Of a stretch of DNA of 64,000 bases, positions 47,213 through 59,364 are shown in pieces; positions within the stretch are counted from its first letter, which is position 1; every line of letters starts with the position of its first letter. Source of the stretch: Sambucus nigra (lineage: Eukaryota; Streptophyta; Magnoliopsida; Dipsacales; Adoxaceae). The notes under the pieces are model-generated. The model made no database searches and was not told where the DNA came from. It saw only the letters and a list, made by a program, of their open reading frames with translations. Location: assembly GCA_949130495.1 (NCBI GenBank), contig OX422222.1, positions 276,882,109 through 276,946,108 on the forward strand, in the 5' to 3' direction. The translations under genes were made by a program, and so were the position numbers.

Positions 47213-47800
47213 TAATGTAACTGCCCATGTACCCAATTTTTTCAGTATGAATGCAAATGATGATTTCCCCATTCGTTTGTTTTATTTATTTTTTTCGAAG
47301 TGCTCGTGCTACACACTACACTTGGGTATTTTTTTCACCAACAAAGTTGGTCGGCATCAATAAAAATACCAATAAAGTTGATCGGCATCACTATAAATAC
47401 CAATAATGTTGGTAAAATAAGCGAGCAAGGCAATGTCTGCTTGACTATGGGTGACCCAAGAGTCATCTAAACTGGGCAAGAAGATGGGTAACATATCCAC
47501 TACCTAGGCACCAGGGCAATTATTTACTTAAATGATTGTCACAACTATGCAAGAATATGGGATAAATTCCATTACTTAGGAATTTATGGGTGATAAGTCA
47601 CTACAACTAGACAAATACATGGGGAAAAAGTTCCATCGTCTAGGCAATCAAATCAAAAAGGACAAAATGTCCATATATATATAATTAATGACTGAAAAAA
47701 TACAGTACTATCATAATTGATCATGCAATTATTTTATTTCTAAGGAAACAAAGTTATAAAGAGATACTTTTTCTTCATTTACTAACAAAATACAAATAGC
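47213..47800. repeat. Repeat-bearing 3' region of element B
   Basis: Three short repeats of 'accaa.aaagttggtcggcatca' (about 47,337-47,420) share the TTGGTCGG motif with element A. They are followed by iterated 'ctaggcaa..atgggtaa' phrases. Noncoding spacer between pol and antisense gene 2. Confidence 0.65.
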
Positions 47801-49026
47801 CTATTCTATTGGTTTCTTTCCTTCAGATTTAGACACAGGATCCATTCCATCTGGAGGATCATCTAAAGCAAAAGAAGAGTTGATAAAGTTCAAATCTCGT
47901 AGTATTCTGGTGTTGCTCGCACTTAGTCGGTCAAGAAAATATGGAGGTCGAGATATCTCAAAATCTTCATGAAGATTGTAATCACCAAGGTATTTGGAAA
48001 TCAAACACTGAGGAATAGAGCTAATTGGAATCCAGCTAACATCTAGTTTGAAAAGAGGTACAGGAAGATAAAGTAATCCAGAGTCATACCAATCCCACAA
48101 CTCGATTCCTTTCTCAGCCTTCATCACAGTTAGAGCATTCAGCCACCCCTGTTTGTATCCCTAATTATTTTATTGTTTCAACATGGCATCAAGATGATAT
48201 AAAGCTTCATTGTATCCCCCCATCCAGAACTCTCTGGGCTGCTTGTGAAATTGATAAGTTAATCGTTCAACATGCTGATGCATCCTCTTCACCAAACTTT
48301 CTTTTTTCTGTAACGCAAAACTTTGATTGGAAAGTTTCTCGGTAAGAGTTTATATTTTCTGGGATATCTCAGCCAGAGCTTGATTTTTTTCCTTTAGTTG
48401 AGCAGCTTGATTTTTTAAAGCCCGTTAAGTCATAATCTTTTCGATGCTGCTCCGACCAGCTCTTGTTCTACCTCAGGAAGTGGATGCAGGTCTGACTCTG
48501 TTCAAAGCTTCTAATTCTTCTCTTAATGAGGCATTCTCAGTCTTCAAAAAGGAAAAACCTTCATCATTAACTGGAACTAGAGCTCTAGAGGAAGAAGCAG
48601 ATTTTAGCTGTCTCAATTCTTCTCTTAAAGCAATATTTTCTTCCTCTAGCAGCTTAACAATGTTTTCATATTCCTCAACTTCAAGTTTTAGCACTCCCTC
48701 TCTCTTATTATGGGCTGAGATAAATTTTTCATAACCCCGATCAACACTCAACTATTGGTACTTCTTCTCATAACCTTGATGCAGAAGAGAAGTGGCTTAC
48801 TTGTGTGGAAGTTGAAGTTCTTCAGTCATTTCATAGTAAGCTACGTTATTTGCTACAACCCGATCAAGTAGACATTTTAAATACTGGTAAACCTCAATTA
48901 CTCGTTCAGAGGCATCAGATCCAATATATAAATTATTTGTGCTTCATTGAAATCTGCACGATCAACTTTGAAGTAATCTGTACACTTCTTCATCAACTCT
49001 ATATCATGAGCTGACAACAGTTTCAT
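47801..49026 (-). pseudogene. Antisense gene 2 relic of element B
   Basis: Homologue of the 32,972-34,291 gene. ATG at 49,026 (MKLLSAHDIELM), coiled-coil block EEYENIVKLLEEENIALREE (about 48,665), the block FHKQPREFWMGGYNEALYHL (about 48,215), QGWLNALTVMKAEK (about 48,130) and the end EGKKPIE at 47,801. Several stops and frameshifts lie in the first half. The C-terminal 108 codons are still open. Confidence 0.8.
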
Positions 49027-50920
49027 TCTGACAATAAACTAACAAGGAAAAGTAAAAACAGATCAACAACAACACAACTATATTGAACAGTGAATGAGAA
49101 ATTCAGAATAAATAACAAGTCAATTTTATTGATCATAATAGAAGAGGGTACAACCAAAAGTACAAAATAAAAGGGAAAAATAGATAAAAGCTGAAATTAT
49201 CGAACAACATTGCACCTTCTCCTTATTCTCTACAACATCCTCAGATGATTTTGAAGAAGGGATTAGTTGCTCGGTGGGTAGCTGACGTTGCTCAGTGGAA
49301 GTTGTTATCTGCTGAACTTGCTCGAAGGATTAAAGGATGATGGCAATAGGTGTTTATTCTACTATCATCAAAGAAGATTCATCAGATCCAGCTTCATCTT
49401 CTTCTTCTTCTTCTTCTTCAATATCAGGAGGAGGTTGTGAACATGTCTATGAAATAGTTCAGAATCCTCTGTAACGTTCAACTCCTTCAACAATGCAACC
49501 CATCCATCCCTAAAGAACTTCAAACTTTCATACTCCATTTGAGTAGAAGCAGCAGTAATAACTTTGTTCCATTTTGTCGCAGCCAGAGCTAAAGGACTTC
49601 TTCATAGTAACTTTTCTCTTTTCCCTCTTCGAAGAAGCATTTTCCCTAAGAAGATCTTCAACAAATTTTACTTTCTGTTCAAGATCTTTCTTACGCCGTT
49701 CAACCTCTTCAAGCTTGCCCTCAGATTCTTCCTTATTGGAAACGACGACCTTCAATTTCTCCTCAGCTTCCTCCTTACTGAAAACAACGACCTTTAATTT
49801 ATCCTCTGTCTCCTCAGAAGCTTTTATTGCTTATTACCGAGCTAGATCAGCCTCCTTAGCAGCTTCCACAACTTTTTGTTGAGCTGACTCAGCAGACTTA
49901 ATTTTATTTTCCTAAGAAGTTTTGTCATCCTCATACTTTTTCTGGGACTCCTCTAAAGATTTTGATAACCCAGCAAGAGCTTTTTTTACTTCACTGGAAG
50001 AGGAAGAAACTTTGATAGCTTCATCCTTCTCTAGGATATTATTAAAATATACTAAAAACTATAAAAAAAAAAAAAGAAAGAAGAGAAACTCAAGTTAGAA
50101 TATGGAAATTGAAAATAGAACTGACATGACAGGTATAATGACACTTACTGATGTAAGGTGTTGGAATGCCAAGTCAGTGACTTTCCCCCGAGGAGTAGAA
50201 GTCTCAGCTGCTCTGTGATCAGGAAGAGTTCCAGACCATATTAGCTTCTTGGCCAAGCCAGGAGTAATGAATGCTAGAGGACCAGCTCTCAAAGAAGGTA
50301 TATCAACCCCGATAGATTGAGCAGCAACATCAACGATCTTCTCAACAAGAACCCTTCTCAATCTTTTCAAAAGAGCAGCCTCTTCAATCAAAGTTATCGT
50401 CTCTTTTTGAACAAGGACAACCCCTTTAATCAAAGGTGCTGCCTCGTTTGGAGTGGAGCAATATCATTTTTATTAGTCCCTTCAGCTGGGGCATCTTCTT
50501 TACTCTTTTTTTCCCCATTAGCACTAGGGACAACCTTGGCAAAGAGATCAGGCATTCTCCTCTTCTTCGTCATTAAGTCAGTAATAGAAGTGCCCAAATC
50601 AGAGGAAGATTCTTCAACAATTGAAGAAGATACTAGAGCCTGCTTAAGATCTAATAAGCACCCAAAACTGTAAATTTTATACCCCGAATAGACGTACTTT
50701 AGTTTCTAATTCTCGATAATATTGCTCTTATGTGCTTAAATGTTTATCTTGTAGGTCAAACGTTCGTTTGCAGTGTCAAAAGCTATATATCGAGGCAAAT
50801 GCGCGTTGAATGGTGCTAATTCCCTGACCCCAACCAAGCCTAAACCTAGCCCAAGCCTTCCCCGACCCGTGTGTGTGTTGATTTTGTACTCTTTTATTAA
50901 TTTTTAGATTTTTAGTTTGA

Positions 50921-52352
50921 GTTGTTTTATTTTTAGGATCTATTTTAGATTTATTTAGAATTTTTAGGATTTTTTTTCTATTAGTGTAATATTATTTTTA
51001 TTTTTATTTTTATTAGTCTTTAGTTTTATTAGGATTAATTTTTAGGAGTTTATTTTTAATTTAGATTTTATATTTTTTTAGAACTTTACTTTTCATTTAG
51101 ATTTCAAGTTTTTATTTCTTTTTATTTCTTTTAGCTTTTATATAAGCTTAGGATTTTATTTTTTTATTTTTAATATTTTTATTTTTATTGTTTTAGTTTG
51201 TTTTATTTTTAGTTAGATTTAATTTTTATTTTTATTTTATATTTTAGTTGAGTCTTTATTTTTTTAAGGGTTCAAATTAAACACACACACACAACCCCAC
51301 CTACACACTATCCTACACCCAAACAAAATCCTCAGACTCACTCACACCCCAATACCATACACTCACACAGACCTTATCACCCTTACACCCATCTTCTTCC
51401 CCAAACCCCATTACTTTTTTCTCTCTCCTCCATTAACACACACACAACTCCATCACACAAACCCACAACAATCACCATCACTCTACCCTTAAACCAAACA
51501 AAGGAACCCCTGACCCGCTTCCCCTTACCGACAAACCCGATCGTCCCTCACCCTCAAACAAAAAATCCGGCGATCTACCCTTATAACTCCGTCGGCCCCC
51601 AAACCCGAGACCCCTAGCCTAAACCCCCCGCCGACAGTTGTTTTATTTTTAGGATCTATTTTAGATTTATTTAGAATTTTTAGGATTTTTTTTCTATTAG
51701 TGTAATATTATTTTTATTTTTATTTTTATTAGTCTTTAGTTTTATTAGGATTAATTTTTAGGAGTTTATTTTTAATTTAGATTTTATATTTTTTTAGAAC
51801 TTTACTTTTCATTTAGATTTCAAGTTTTTATTTCTTTTTATTTCTTTTAGCTTTTATATAAGCTTAGGATTTTATTTTTTTATTTTTAATATTTTTATTT
51901 TTATTGTTTTAGTTTGTTTTATTTTTAGTTAGATTTAATTTTTATTTTTATTTTATATTTTAGTTGAGTCTTTATTTTTTTAAGGGTTCAAATTAAACAC
52001 ACACACACAACCCCACCTACACACTATCCTACACCCAAACAAAATCCTCAGACTCACTCACACCCCAATACCATACACTCACACAGACCTTATCACCCTT
52101 ACACCCATCTTCTTCCCCAAACCCCATTACTTTTTTCTCTCTCCTCCATTAACACACACACAACTCCATCACACAAACCCACAACAATCACCATCACTCT
52201 ACCCTTAAACCAAACAAAGGAACCCCTGACCCGCTTCCCCTTACCGACAAACCCGATCGTCCCTCACCCTCAAACAAAAAATCCGGCGATCTACCCTTAT
52301 AACTCCGTCGGCCCCCAAACCCGAGACCCCTAGCCTAAACCCCCCGCCGACA
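50921..52352 (+). repeat. 716-bp tandem duplication
   Basis: Units 50,921-51,636 and 51,637-52,352 both begin 'gttgttttatttttaggatc' and run to '..cccgccgaca'. I saw no difference in the stretches compared. The copies lie entirely within the insertion. Confidence 0.9.
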
Positions 52353-53104
52353 GTCCCCATCCCGCCGCCCCTGCCTAGCCCCGCTGCCACAACCCGCTGG
52401 AACCCTCAAACTCGCAACCCAGGAGCCGACGACCTCCTGCCTCATCTTTTTAACCCAAGCTCACGTCATCTCCGGCGCCGGAAACTCATGGCAACCACTA
52501 TCCGACCTGACCTCTCCCCTTGCAACCCCCGGACCCACTTTGCAACCCCCGCCGACGGGCAGACCCGCGTGTGCGCCTCTGCCCGAAATCGAGCCCGGTG
52601 CAACCAACAACCCGTGTCCTACTGTCACGACCCCAACCCCAAAACCTTTGAACCCACTTCCAGCAAACCCATCTCCCTTTTTCCCATTTGATACCCAAAT
52701 CGATTTTCTTTACCTGCATAAACATAGCCAAACCAAAGCCAAAAATAAATCAATATCCCCACATGCCATTTAAAACCTCCTTTTCCTACTTTACCCAATA
52801 TGCCCTTAAACCCACTTAAAACCCATTGCCTACCTTTTTTAAAACCCACCAAGCCAAAATCGTTCACCTGCAAACAACCAAAACACAAACCCATCTTAAC
52901 CCCTTTATTCCCTTTTCCCTTATTACCCCCAACTAACCAACTTAACCCAAATTCCAAAATTACCCTCATTCTCCCCACTATCATGACCTCACACCCAAAC
53001 CACATGCACCCTCCACTAATTCCTAAATTAACCCTCACCCACACCTTATACAACCTCTTGCACCTTTATCCACCCCTTTTTACCCCCATGCTCCATATGC
53101 CTAT

Positions 53105-53112
53105 TATATAAG
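53105..53112 (+). promoter_or_regulatory. TATA-like box in the insertion
   Basis: TATATAAG in 'cctattatataaggatggaa' is followed about 25-45 bp later by a purine-rich 'gaagagggggagatcatc' stretch, a plausible LTR promoter. It is a positional guess. Confidence 0.35.
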
Positions 53113-55450
53113 GATGGAAGACCTCATTTGAAGAGGGGGAGATCATCAAATAGAGAGAGAAAATTCTAGAGAAAAGTAGAGAGTTAGGTTAGAGTAAATT
53201 AGGTAGAAATATTTGTAAATAGTTTATTTTTATTTTTTTTTAGATATTTATAAGTGATAAATGTGTGAAATTCAATTGAGTTGATTATTGTTGGATGCTC
53301 ATATTGGATGGATTGTGTTTGATTTCAAGGAAATAAGAGTTCAATTTCACTTCAAGAGCTTGGGTTTGATTGTTCTCTTCTCTTCTCATTTATTTTATGC
53401 CTTTGATTATTAATTTGTCAAATCTTATACCATGTTAGGCTAAATCCCCTTTCAAGGGGTGGGGGGAAACCCTTATTTGATATTATTTTAGTTTAATTAG
53501 TTGATTACTTAAAAATTCCCTTTGAATGTTATTTTTGATACCTCACCCTTAAATTTACGTATCGAGAGAGGGTAAATGATTTTCGAGAAAAAATCGAAAT
53601 TCTAGTTATAATACTCATTTTAGATTCGAACTAGAGATATGGGTTTCTTAAGTGGGGTATTATAACTTAAATTTCAACTCTAAATTTATTTTTTAAGATT
53701 GACATAAATTTTAATTGATCGATCCTAGCGGGTGATTAATTAAAAGGAGTGTAGATCTATTTTCTAGAGTTGTGGGGTGTTAAACTTAATTTTCTAAAAG
53801 GTTACTATTAAAATTACATTTACAACGAGAGTTGATTTGTAATTTTGATATTAATTTGGGAGAATTTAATTAATTAAATTAATTAGTTAGAATAGCTAAA
53901 ATTTGTGGTGTAATCTCACTCCTTGATTGTTCTCACATTAAGTTACCTCACTTTATCTCTTATTTTTGTGTTAGACTTTATTTTTCACTTTTAGTCACTT
54001 TCTAGTTAGTTGTTTTCATCTCACATTTTAGTTTAGTGTTATTTCACCTCACCTCACCCAATTGTTTTAATATTTAAAAAGCTAAAAAAAAAATAGAAAA
54101 AGCAAAAGTCCAAAAAGAAAATAAAAAGTGAATTACAATTGAGTTTGTCTCTTGCTTTACCCTCTTGATGTGGATTGATACCCTTACTTACCTCTACACT
54201 TGAGATTATTATTATTTTGTAGGTATTTGAGGTTTTGACTAACTTGGCTTTCAACAACGACATACAAAAATCAAAGTTATCAAGATCAATCACCAAAGGA
54301 GGAGCAAGAGGCTGAGCAATAAAAGAGGATGTGATGTTCTTATACCTCAGCAAATAGGAAGCAAAACTCACGTGCTCCCCAACAATTGATTGATGCAAAC
54401 CCTAGATGAGCTTTAAATCTTTTATATTAATGTCACTCTCTTTTGGGGATTTTCTTTTACTGTCAACTGCAAATGAAAAAGAAAAAGTCAGCGAAATATT
54501 TTATCAAATAAAAACAGAGCTAGCTTAAAAATAAAAAACAACCTATCCCATTGCCATAAGGTGGACATCTGGGACCTTGGTACACATCTTTCCCCTTTAG
54601 TGGGGGGTGTTGCCAATTTTTCATTACAACCCCATGTTCAAAATAATCTCTATTAGAATCAGGGAGATTGACCACTAAAGCTCTATTAGAAAACCTAGTT
54701 TTTAAATAAAAGGTGGTGTCGCTGGTGACCCATTTAAAATAATACATAATTTCAAGAATACCTAGATGAGTTCCATGAATTTGATTCAACCTATGTATGC
54801 CATTAACTACCCTCCATGTATTTGGAACTACTTTTGCAGGTACAATATCAAAATATGGGAAAAATTCCAAACATAGGGATTAGGTGGGAAAGAAAACCAC
54901 ATTCTGCTACAAAAATAGAGGAAAACTATTGTCCCTCAGCTAGAGAAAATAAATCAGAAGGGCAAGAAGGTTCTTCTAAAACAACCCAAGAAGGAATCTC
55001 AAAGTCGGCCCTAAACTTATCTAATGACTCGATAAGGTAAACCATGATGGTTAAAGCAAAGAAACAAGAAGGAATGAAGAAATTCTTACAGAAGATTAAG
55101 GAATCAGCTAAGGAAGATGACTTTAAAGAATGTTCGTAAGAAGAAAAATGAGAAGACAAAGAGTTTGAAAACAAGATAGCAAAAGGTAGGAGACAATCGG
55201 ATTTTACCGCCGTTATATATGCTGCATCAAAAAATAAGAAAAGTAATGATCACACATGAAGACTATTGTGTTTTCAATGGATAATAAAAAGAAAAAGACG
55301 CAAATACGCAAGCGTTCAATATTTGCAAATTTTCCATTTCGCGCTTAAAATTGTTACACAAAATGGAAAAATTTTACAAGTGTTGCAGTTCTGTAATTAA
55401 TCAAGATGTAAGAAATGTGCCCGAGCAACTTTTGGGTAAAATATTCCACA

Positions 55451-55756
55451 CTCTCATATCAAAACTCATCTGATGTGGACCAATTATATGAAGACACGTG
55501 TCATCCAACATGGCACGTGTTCAGTGTATTGAGCTACATGACATACCAAACTACTCAGCATACCGAGCAACTTGTTAGGAAGATCAAACGACAAAGACAG
55601 ATTCAATGAGTATTCGTTACCATGTACATATTTATATGCCCATTCAATAACGTCATATTGTTTATTCTCACTAACAGCCCAAGGGCTATAAATACATTGT
55701 AATACCCTCATGGCGGGGTAAGCTATCAGAAGCGAACGTAATTGAGATCAAGGCAA
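55451..55756 (+). repeat. Interrupted 3' LTR of element B
   Basis: From 'catatcaaaactcatctgat' the text follows the 5' LTR of B (same 'gaagacacgtgtcatccaac' block; TATA at 55,687; 'gaagcgaacgta.ttgagatcaaggcaa'). It stops after 'aaggcaa' at 55,756, where the 5' LTR of B reads on as 'gacaccc'. The missing remainder should lie beyond element C. Confidence 0.85.
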
Positions 55757-58700
55757 TGCAATACCCCGTAATTTTAAATGACTTTTAAAATGGTTATATT
55801 TTAAATTAATGGATTAATTGGATTTTATTATTAATTAATTCATTCGGGTTTTATCCGGACGGTGGATATTAAAATGGTTGATTCTGAATATTACTTAAAG
55901 GTATTTAGGTAATATATGAATATGATGTCATTGATATGACTGTATGCTATAAATTCGGTAATTTATATTTTTAGTCAGACGCGGTATGTGACGTGTCGGG
56001 ACTAGTTTATTAAACTAAAAAGGAAATTTATTTTCTATCGATCTAATAGTCATTTCGACTGCGTCGTTGCGTCCGAAAGGTTCGAAATAGTCAGAAAAGT
56101 CTATTTGGATGTTAATTTTGAGTCTCGGGTCATTTGGAAATGAATAGACAACCCGAAAGGGCATTTTGGTCATTTTTCTAGGGGGGATGAATAGTGATTT
56201 CGGATTTGGAACTATTATAAGTATTGGTAGATTAAGTGAATGGGAGTTATTCATCTCCTCTTCACAAATAAGAGCAGCCATCTTCTTAGAGTGAGAGTAA
56301 GAGTGCTTGGGAAGGGAAAAGTCACTTGGGAAGGTGAAGAACAAGAACCAAGGTTCACCACCACCAACCACCACCGGAGTTTGACCGGAGAAGGGACAAC
56401 CAACTGAGATAAACTACACCAAAGGATCACACCTACACTAAAGTTAAGTGTTTAATAATGGCAATTTAAGTTTGTATATTGTCCATGTTAGAATAGTATG
56501 AAAAGAGAAGATTATTCATGTTTGGAAGAAATAATGGAATGATTAAATGGATTTCTGGAAATTGAAATGATATAGGAATTAAACTTATGTTTTAGGTTGA
56601 TATTAATCCACGAACTAGCCATGAATCTGTTGAAGAAAGTATGGAAACCATTGATGTGTTCTTGAAGATGTTATGATAATAATTTTCTGGAAATAAGGAG
56701 ATAAATATGCTTTTTAATCCAATCCCTTGATGATTCTAGGGTGTTTAGAGTATTGGAAATCGTTCATATATGTTGGGATATCATGTAGAAATAATCATAA
56801 CTCATTTTGGAGGTTAATATGAAGGTTTGAATGTGTAAAAATGGTGAAACCCGTAGTTGCAGAAAATGCAGGAAATCAGGCCTGGACCTGAGGGATCGAT
56901 CGATCGACCCCTACCTTCGATCGATCGACCTCCCCAGTTTAAGTAAAGTTGTTTCTTTTTAAATGTTTATTCTTATTCCAAACCTTTTGTGGATCTTTGG
57001 TGATTATTATTTGGAGATTATGGGACTTAGAAAATATCAGTAAACCCTTGATCAGATTTGAATTAATTGTGAATTGGATTCAAGTGGTTAAAATAATGAA
57101 AATTATATCGAACGGAATTTCGGTTGCTTAATTCATTTGTTAAATTCTAAATGGAGATGTATGAGGATTAAATATAGGACCAGTAGGGGTGATTGGATAT
57201 AACACCTGGGTATCCTTAGGTTTACAAGAGGGTTTAATTCTAAGTGAAAGAATATGTGCTTATAAGAGATTTGAAACTATCGGTTTTAACCTTAATAAAA
57301 AGGAGAAATAAACTCGTAGTAGTTCGGGAGAAATTATGCTATGGACCAGTAGGATATTAGTGACTTCTTACTGAATATATGTTGAGGAAAATCCTATTTG
57401 AATCTTGTGCATTGAGATAGGGTAGCCTTAGGGTATGAGGTTATCCCAATCACGTATTTAAAGTTGACGAACCTCCTCGCTCGACGAAGTTAAGTAGTAG
57501 TGTAATGGAGGGGTTCCTTGTTTGGATTTCGCTTTGCGAGACGCTCCACGCATGAACCTTAACGACGTCGGGAGTGGAGTGGTGTTAGGATAAATGAATA
57601 ATTAAATTATAAGAGCGTAGTGGTATGGCTCCTAGATAGAAATGGGAGTTTGGAACACATTTGGTTGAAAGAAGATATGAGGTTATCCCGATCGCATAGT
57701 TGAAGTTGTCGGACCTCCTCGATCGACAAAGTTAAGTAGTAGTGTATTGGAGGGGTTCCTTGTTTGGATTTCGCTTTGCGAGACGCTCCGCGCATGAACC
57801 TTAACGACGTCGGGAGTGGGGAGATGTTATAGGATGCGAGGATAATTAAAGTATGAAGTAAAGTTATAATATGTTAATACGTGGGATTTAAAAGGGATAT
57901 AATGCTACGTATGGGAAATATCTTAGGGTAGTGATAATTACCTTATTGATATTATATTATAGGTATGATAATGCCTATTTGATTGATTGATGATTTATGT
58001 GTATGACATACCTAGCTTACTTGCTATCGGTGGGAGGTTTGCGCGTGAGGGCAGTCATATCCTGATGAATCCATGGGATCTTTGATTTGTCGCTCGAGAA
58101 CATAGGTCTATGAAAGACTTATCGGGGAGTTGATAAGTCCGCTGACTGTGGGTACGTAGGTATGTGCGTGACCCATGGATACGAGAACTATGTTCGCCTC
58201 CAATTTGTTTGTTGTTGTTTGTGGTTCATGGAATCTTACCGAACCTGTAGTCCCCTATTCGGCGACCTGCGATGATGGGACATGATAGCAGAGTAATGCA
58301 TTTGCACCACAGCTGTGACTCGGGGTGCCGTATTATATATGAATATATATATAATGGATTAAATGGTTACATGAATATATTGTGGTTAAATCTATCTACG
58401 GTGATAATTGTAAATAACGGTGAATAGAATAAGATAATGGAATTAAGTAATAAATGTTTATGCTTATAGAATTGAAAAGATTCACTCATGATAATGAGAA
58501 ACGATTCATATTAATGAGTAATGATTCATGTTAATGAGAAACTAATCATATAAAGAAGAGATGTAAATGCATAATCAGGTGACGTATGGTATGGGACATA
58601 CTGGGATTATTATATGGGAATGGAATTATAATATGGAGACTAGAAAAGAGAAACCATTAACTAGGAGGTTAATAGGAAACGTTAAGTGTGCACTCTAGTT

Positions 58701-59350
58701 GAGAGGTGAGTCTTGCAAGTGAGAGTTGGATCTAACATGTACATAATAAATGCTTTGTTGCACTTGTTAAATACTTGTTGTTTTAAAAATAATCTACACA
58801 TTCGGGCTCTGACCCGTTTCCTTGCATATTTTCTCTTCTATTGTATCTCTATATCAGGTGTCCAGCAACAAGGACACCAACCATAGTTGATTGTGATGAG
58901 CTATGGAGTTATGGAAGTTTTGCTTAGACGCTTATCATCTTTTTGATTCACAGTATTCTTAGTTCGGGCATGTCACCCAAAGGATTTCAGTTATCTTTTC
59001 CATTGAGGTCAAATTCTATTGTATTCGGGACTTTTTAATACATTTAACATAGTTGGGATTATTGTAAAGGATTTATATTATTTGGGAATGTTTATTCCAG
59101 TTGCATTTAAATTCTTTTGTGTTATTTATTGTGTTACCAGTTTTGTAGAATAAAATGTTTAGTGTTATTCTTAAACTAAAAATGGTTTTGTTGAAATTTA
59201 AATTTGGAAAGTTTTTAACACCAGCTTAATTGGGTATTGGGTGAGTTGTAAATGTTTTCGACAGTGATGCTAAGAATGAGCCAACTGTATATTTTTTTTT
59301 AATTTGGTATGGGACTGGCCACCCGGTATTTAATTAGGCGGGGTGTTACA
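55757..59350 (+). repeat. 5' LTR of element C (3,594 bp)
   Basis: Starts TGCAATACCCCG (3' copy: TGTAATACCCCG) and ends GGTGTTACA. It contains GATCGATC palindromes at 56,886-56,930 and two related ~115-bp blocks (about 57,462 and 57,700) with 'gaggggttccttgtttggat' and 'gcgagacgctcc.cgcatgaa'. Minus-strand ORFs at 56,015 and 57,607 recur in the 3' LTR only because the LTRs are copies. Confidence 0.9.
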
Positions 59351-59352
59351 GG

Positions 59353-59364
59353 TGGTATCAGAGC
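59353..59364 (+). promoter_or_regulatory. Primer-binding site of element C
   Basis: TGGTATCAGAGC, two bases after the LTR, is complementary to the 3' end of plant initiator Met-tRNA, the common primer of Ty3/gypsy and copia elements. Confidence 0.9.

Larger units (their letters stand above)
50656..54245. mobile_element. Unidentified ~3.6-kb insertion splitting antisense gene 1 of B
   Basis: The homology of copy B to copy A breaks on both sides at about 50,655 and 54,245. Inside are a T-rich block, a C-rich block (both duplicated), an A/C-rich G-poor block, a TATA-like TATATAAG at 53,105, then AT-rich leader-like sequence. No ORF is recognisable. A candidate LTR start 'tgtaaattttatacc' lies at 50,669. 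It is probably a solo LTR or non-autonomous element; exact ends and target duplication were not found. Confidence 0.5.
49213..55045 (-). pseudogene. Antisense gene 1 relic of element B, split by an insertion
   Basis: Homologue of the 34,440-36,534 gene. Exon 1 is 55,045-54,543 (MVYLIESLDKFRADFEIPSW; NRDYFEHGVVMKNWQHPP; PRCPPYGNGIG) with a frameshift near 54,880. Exon 2 starts at 54,466 (VDSKRKSPKESD) and breaks near 54,245. It resumes near 50,655 (EESSSDLGTSITDLM..KKRRMPDLF) and ends near 50,145. Exon 3 is about 50,060-49,213, a coiled coil with stops. The exon 1 donor and exon 2 acceptor coincide with those of copy A. Pieces 50,655 and 54,245 are separated by an unrelated 3.6-kb insertion. 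Confidence 0.8.
41413..55756 (+). mobile_element. Tat-lineage Ty3/gypsy retrotransposon B (decayed, nested insertions)
   Basis: A 5' LTR, gag-pol relic, repeat-rich 3' region, two antisense gene relics and the start of a 3' LTR lie in the same order as in element A. A 3.6-kb insertion splits antisense gene 1, and element C splits the 3' LTR at 55,756. The remaining 3' LTR end and target duplication lie beyond the window. Confidence 0.85.

Noticed and set aside
52488..53111. Pro/Thr-rich ORFs on both strands
   Set aside because: Compositional artefact of the A/C-rich stretch; no start, domain or codon signal.
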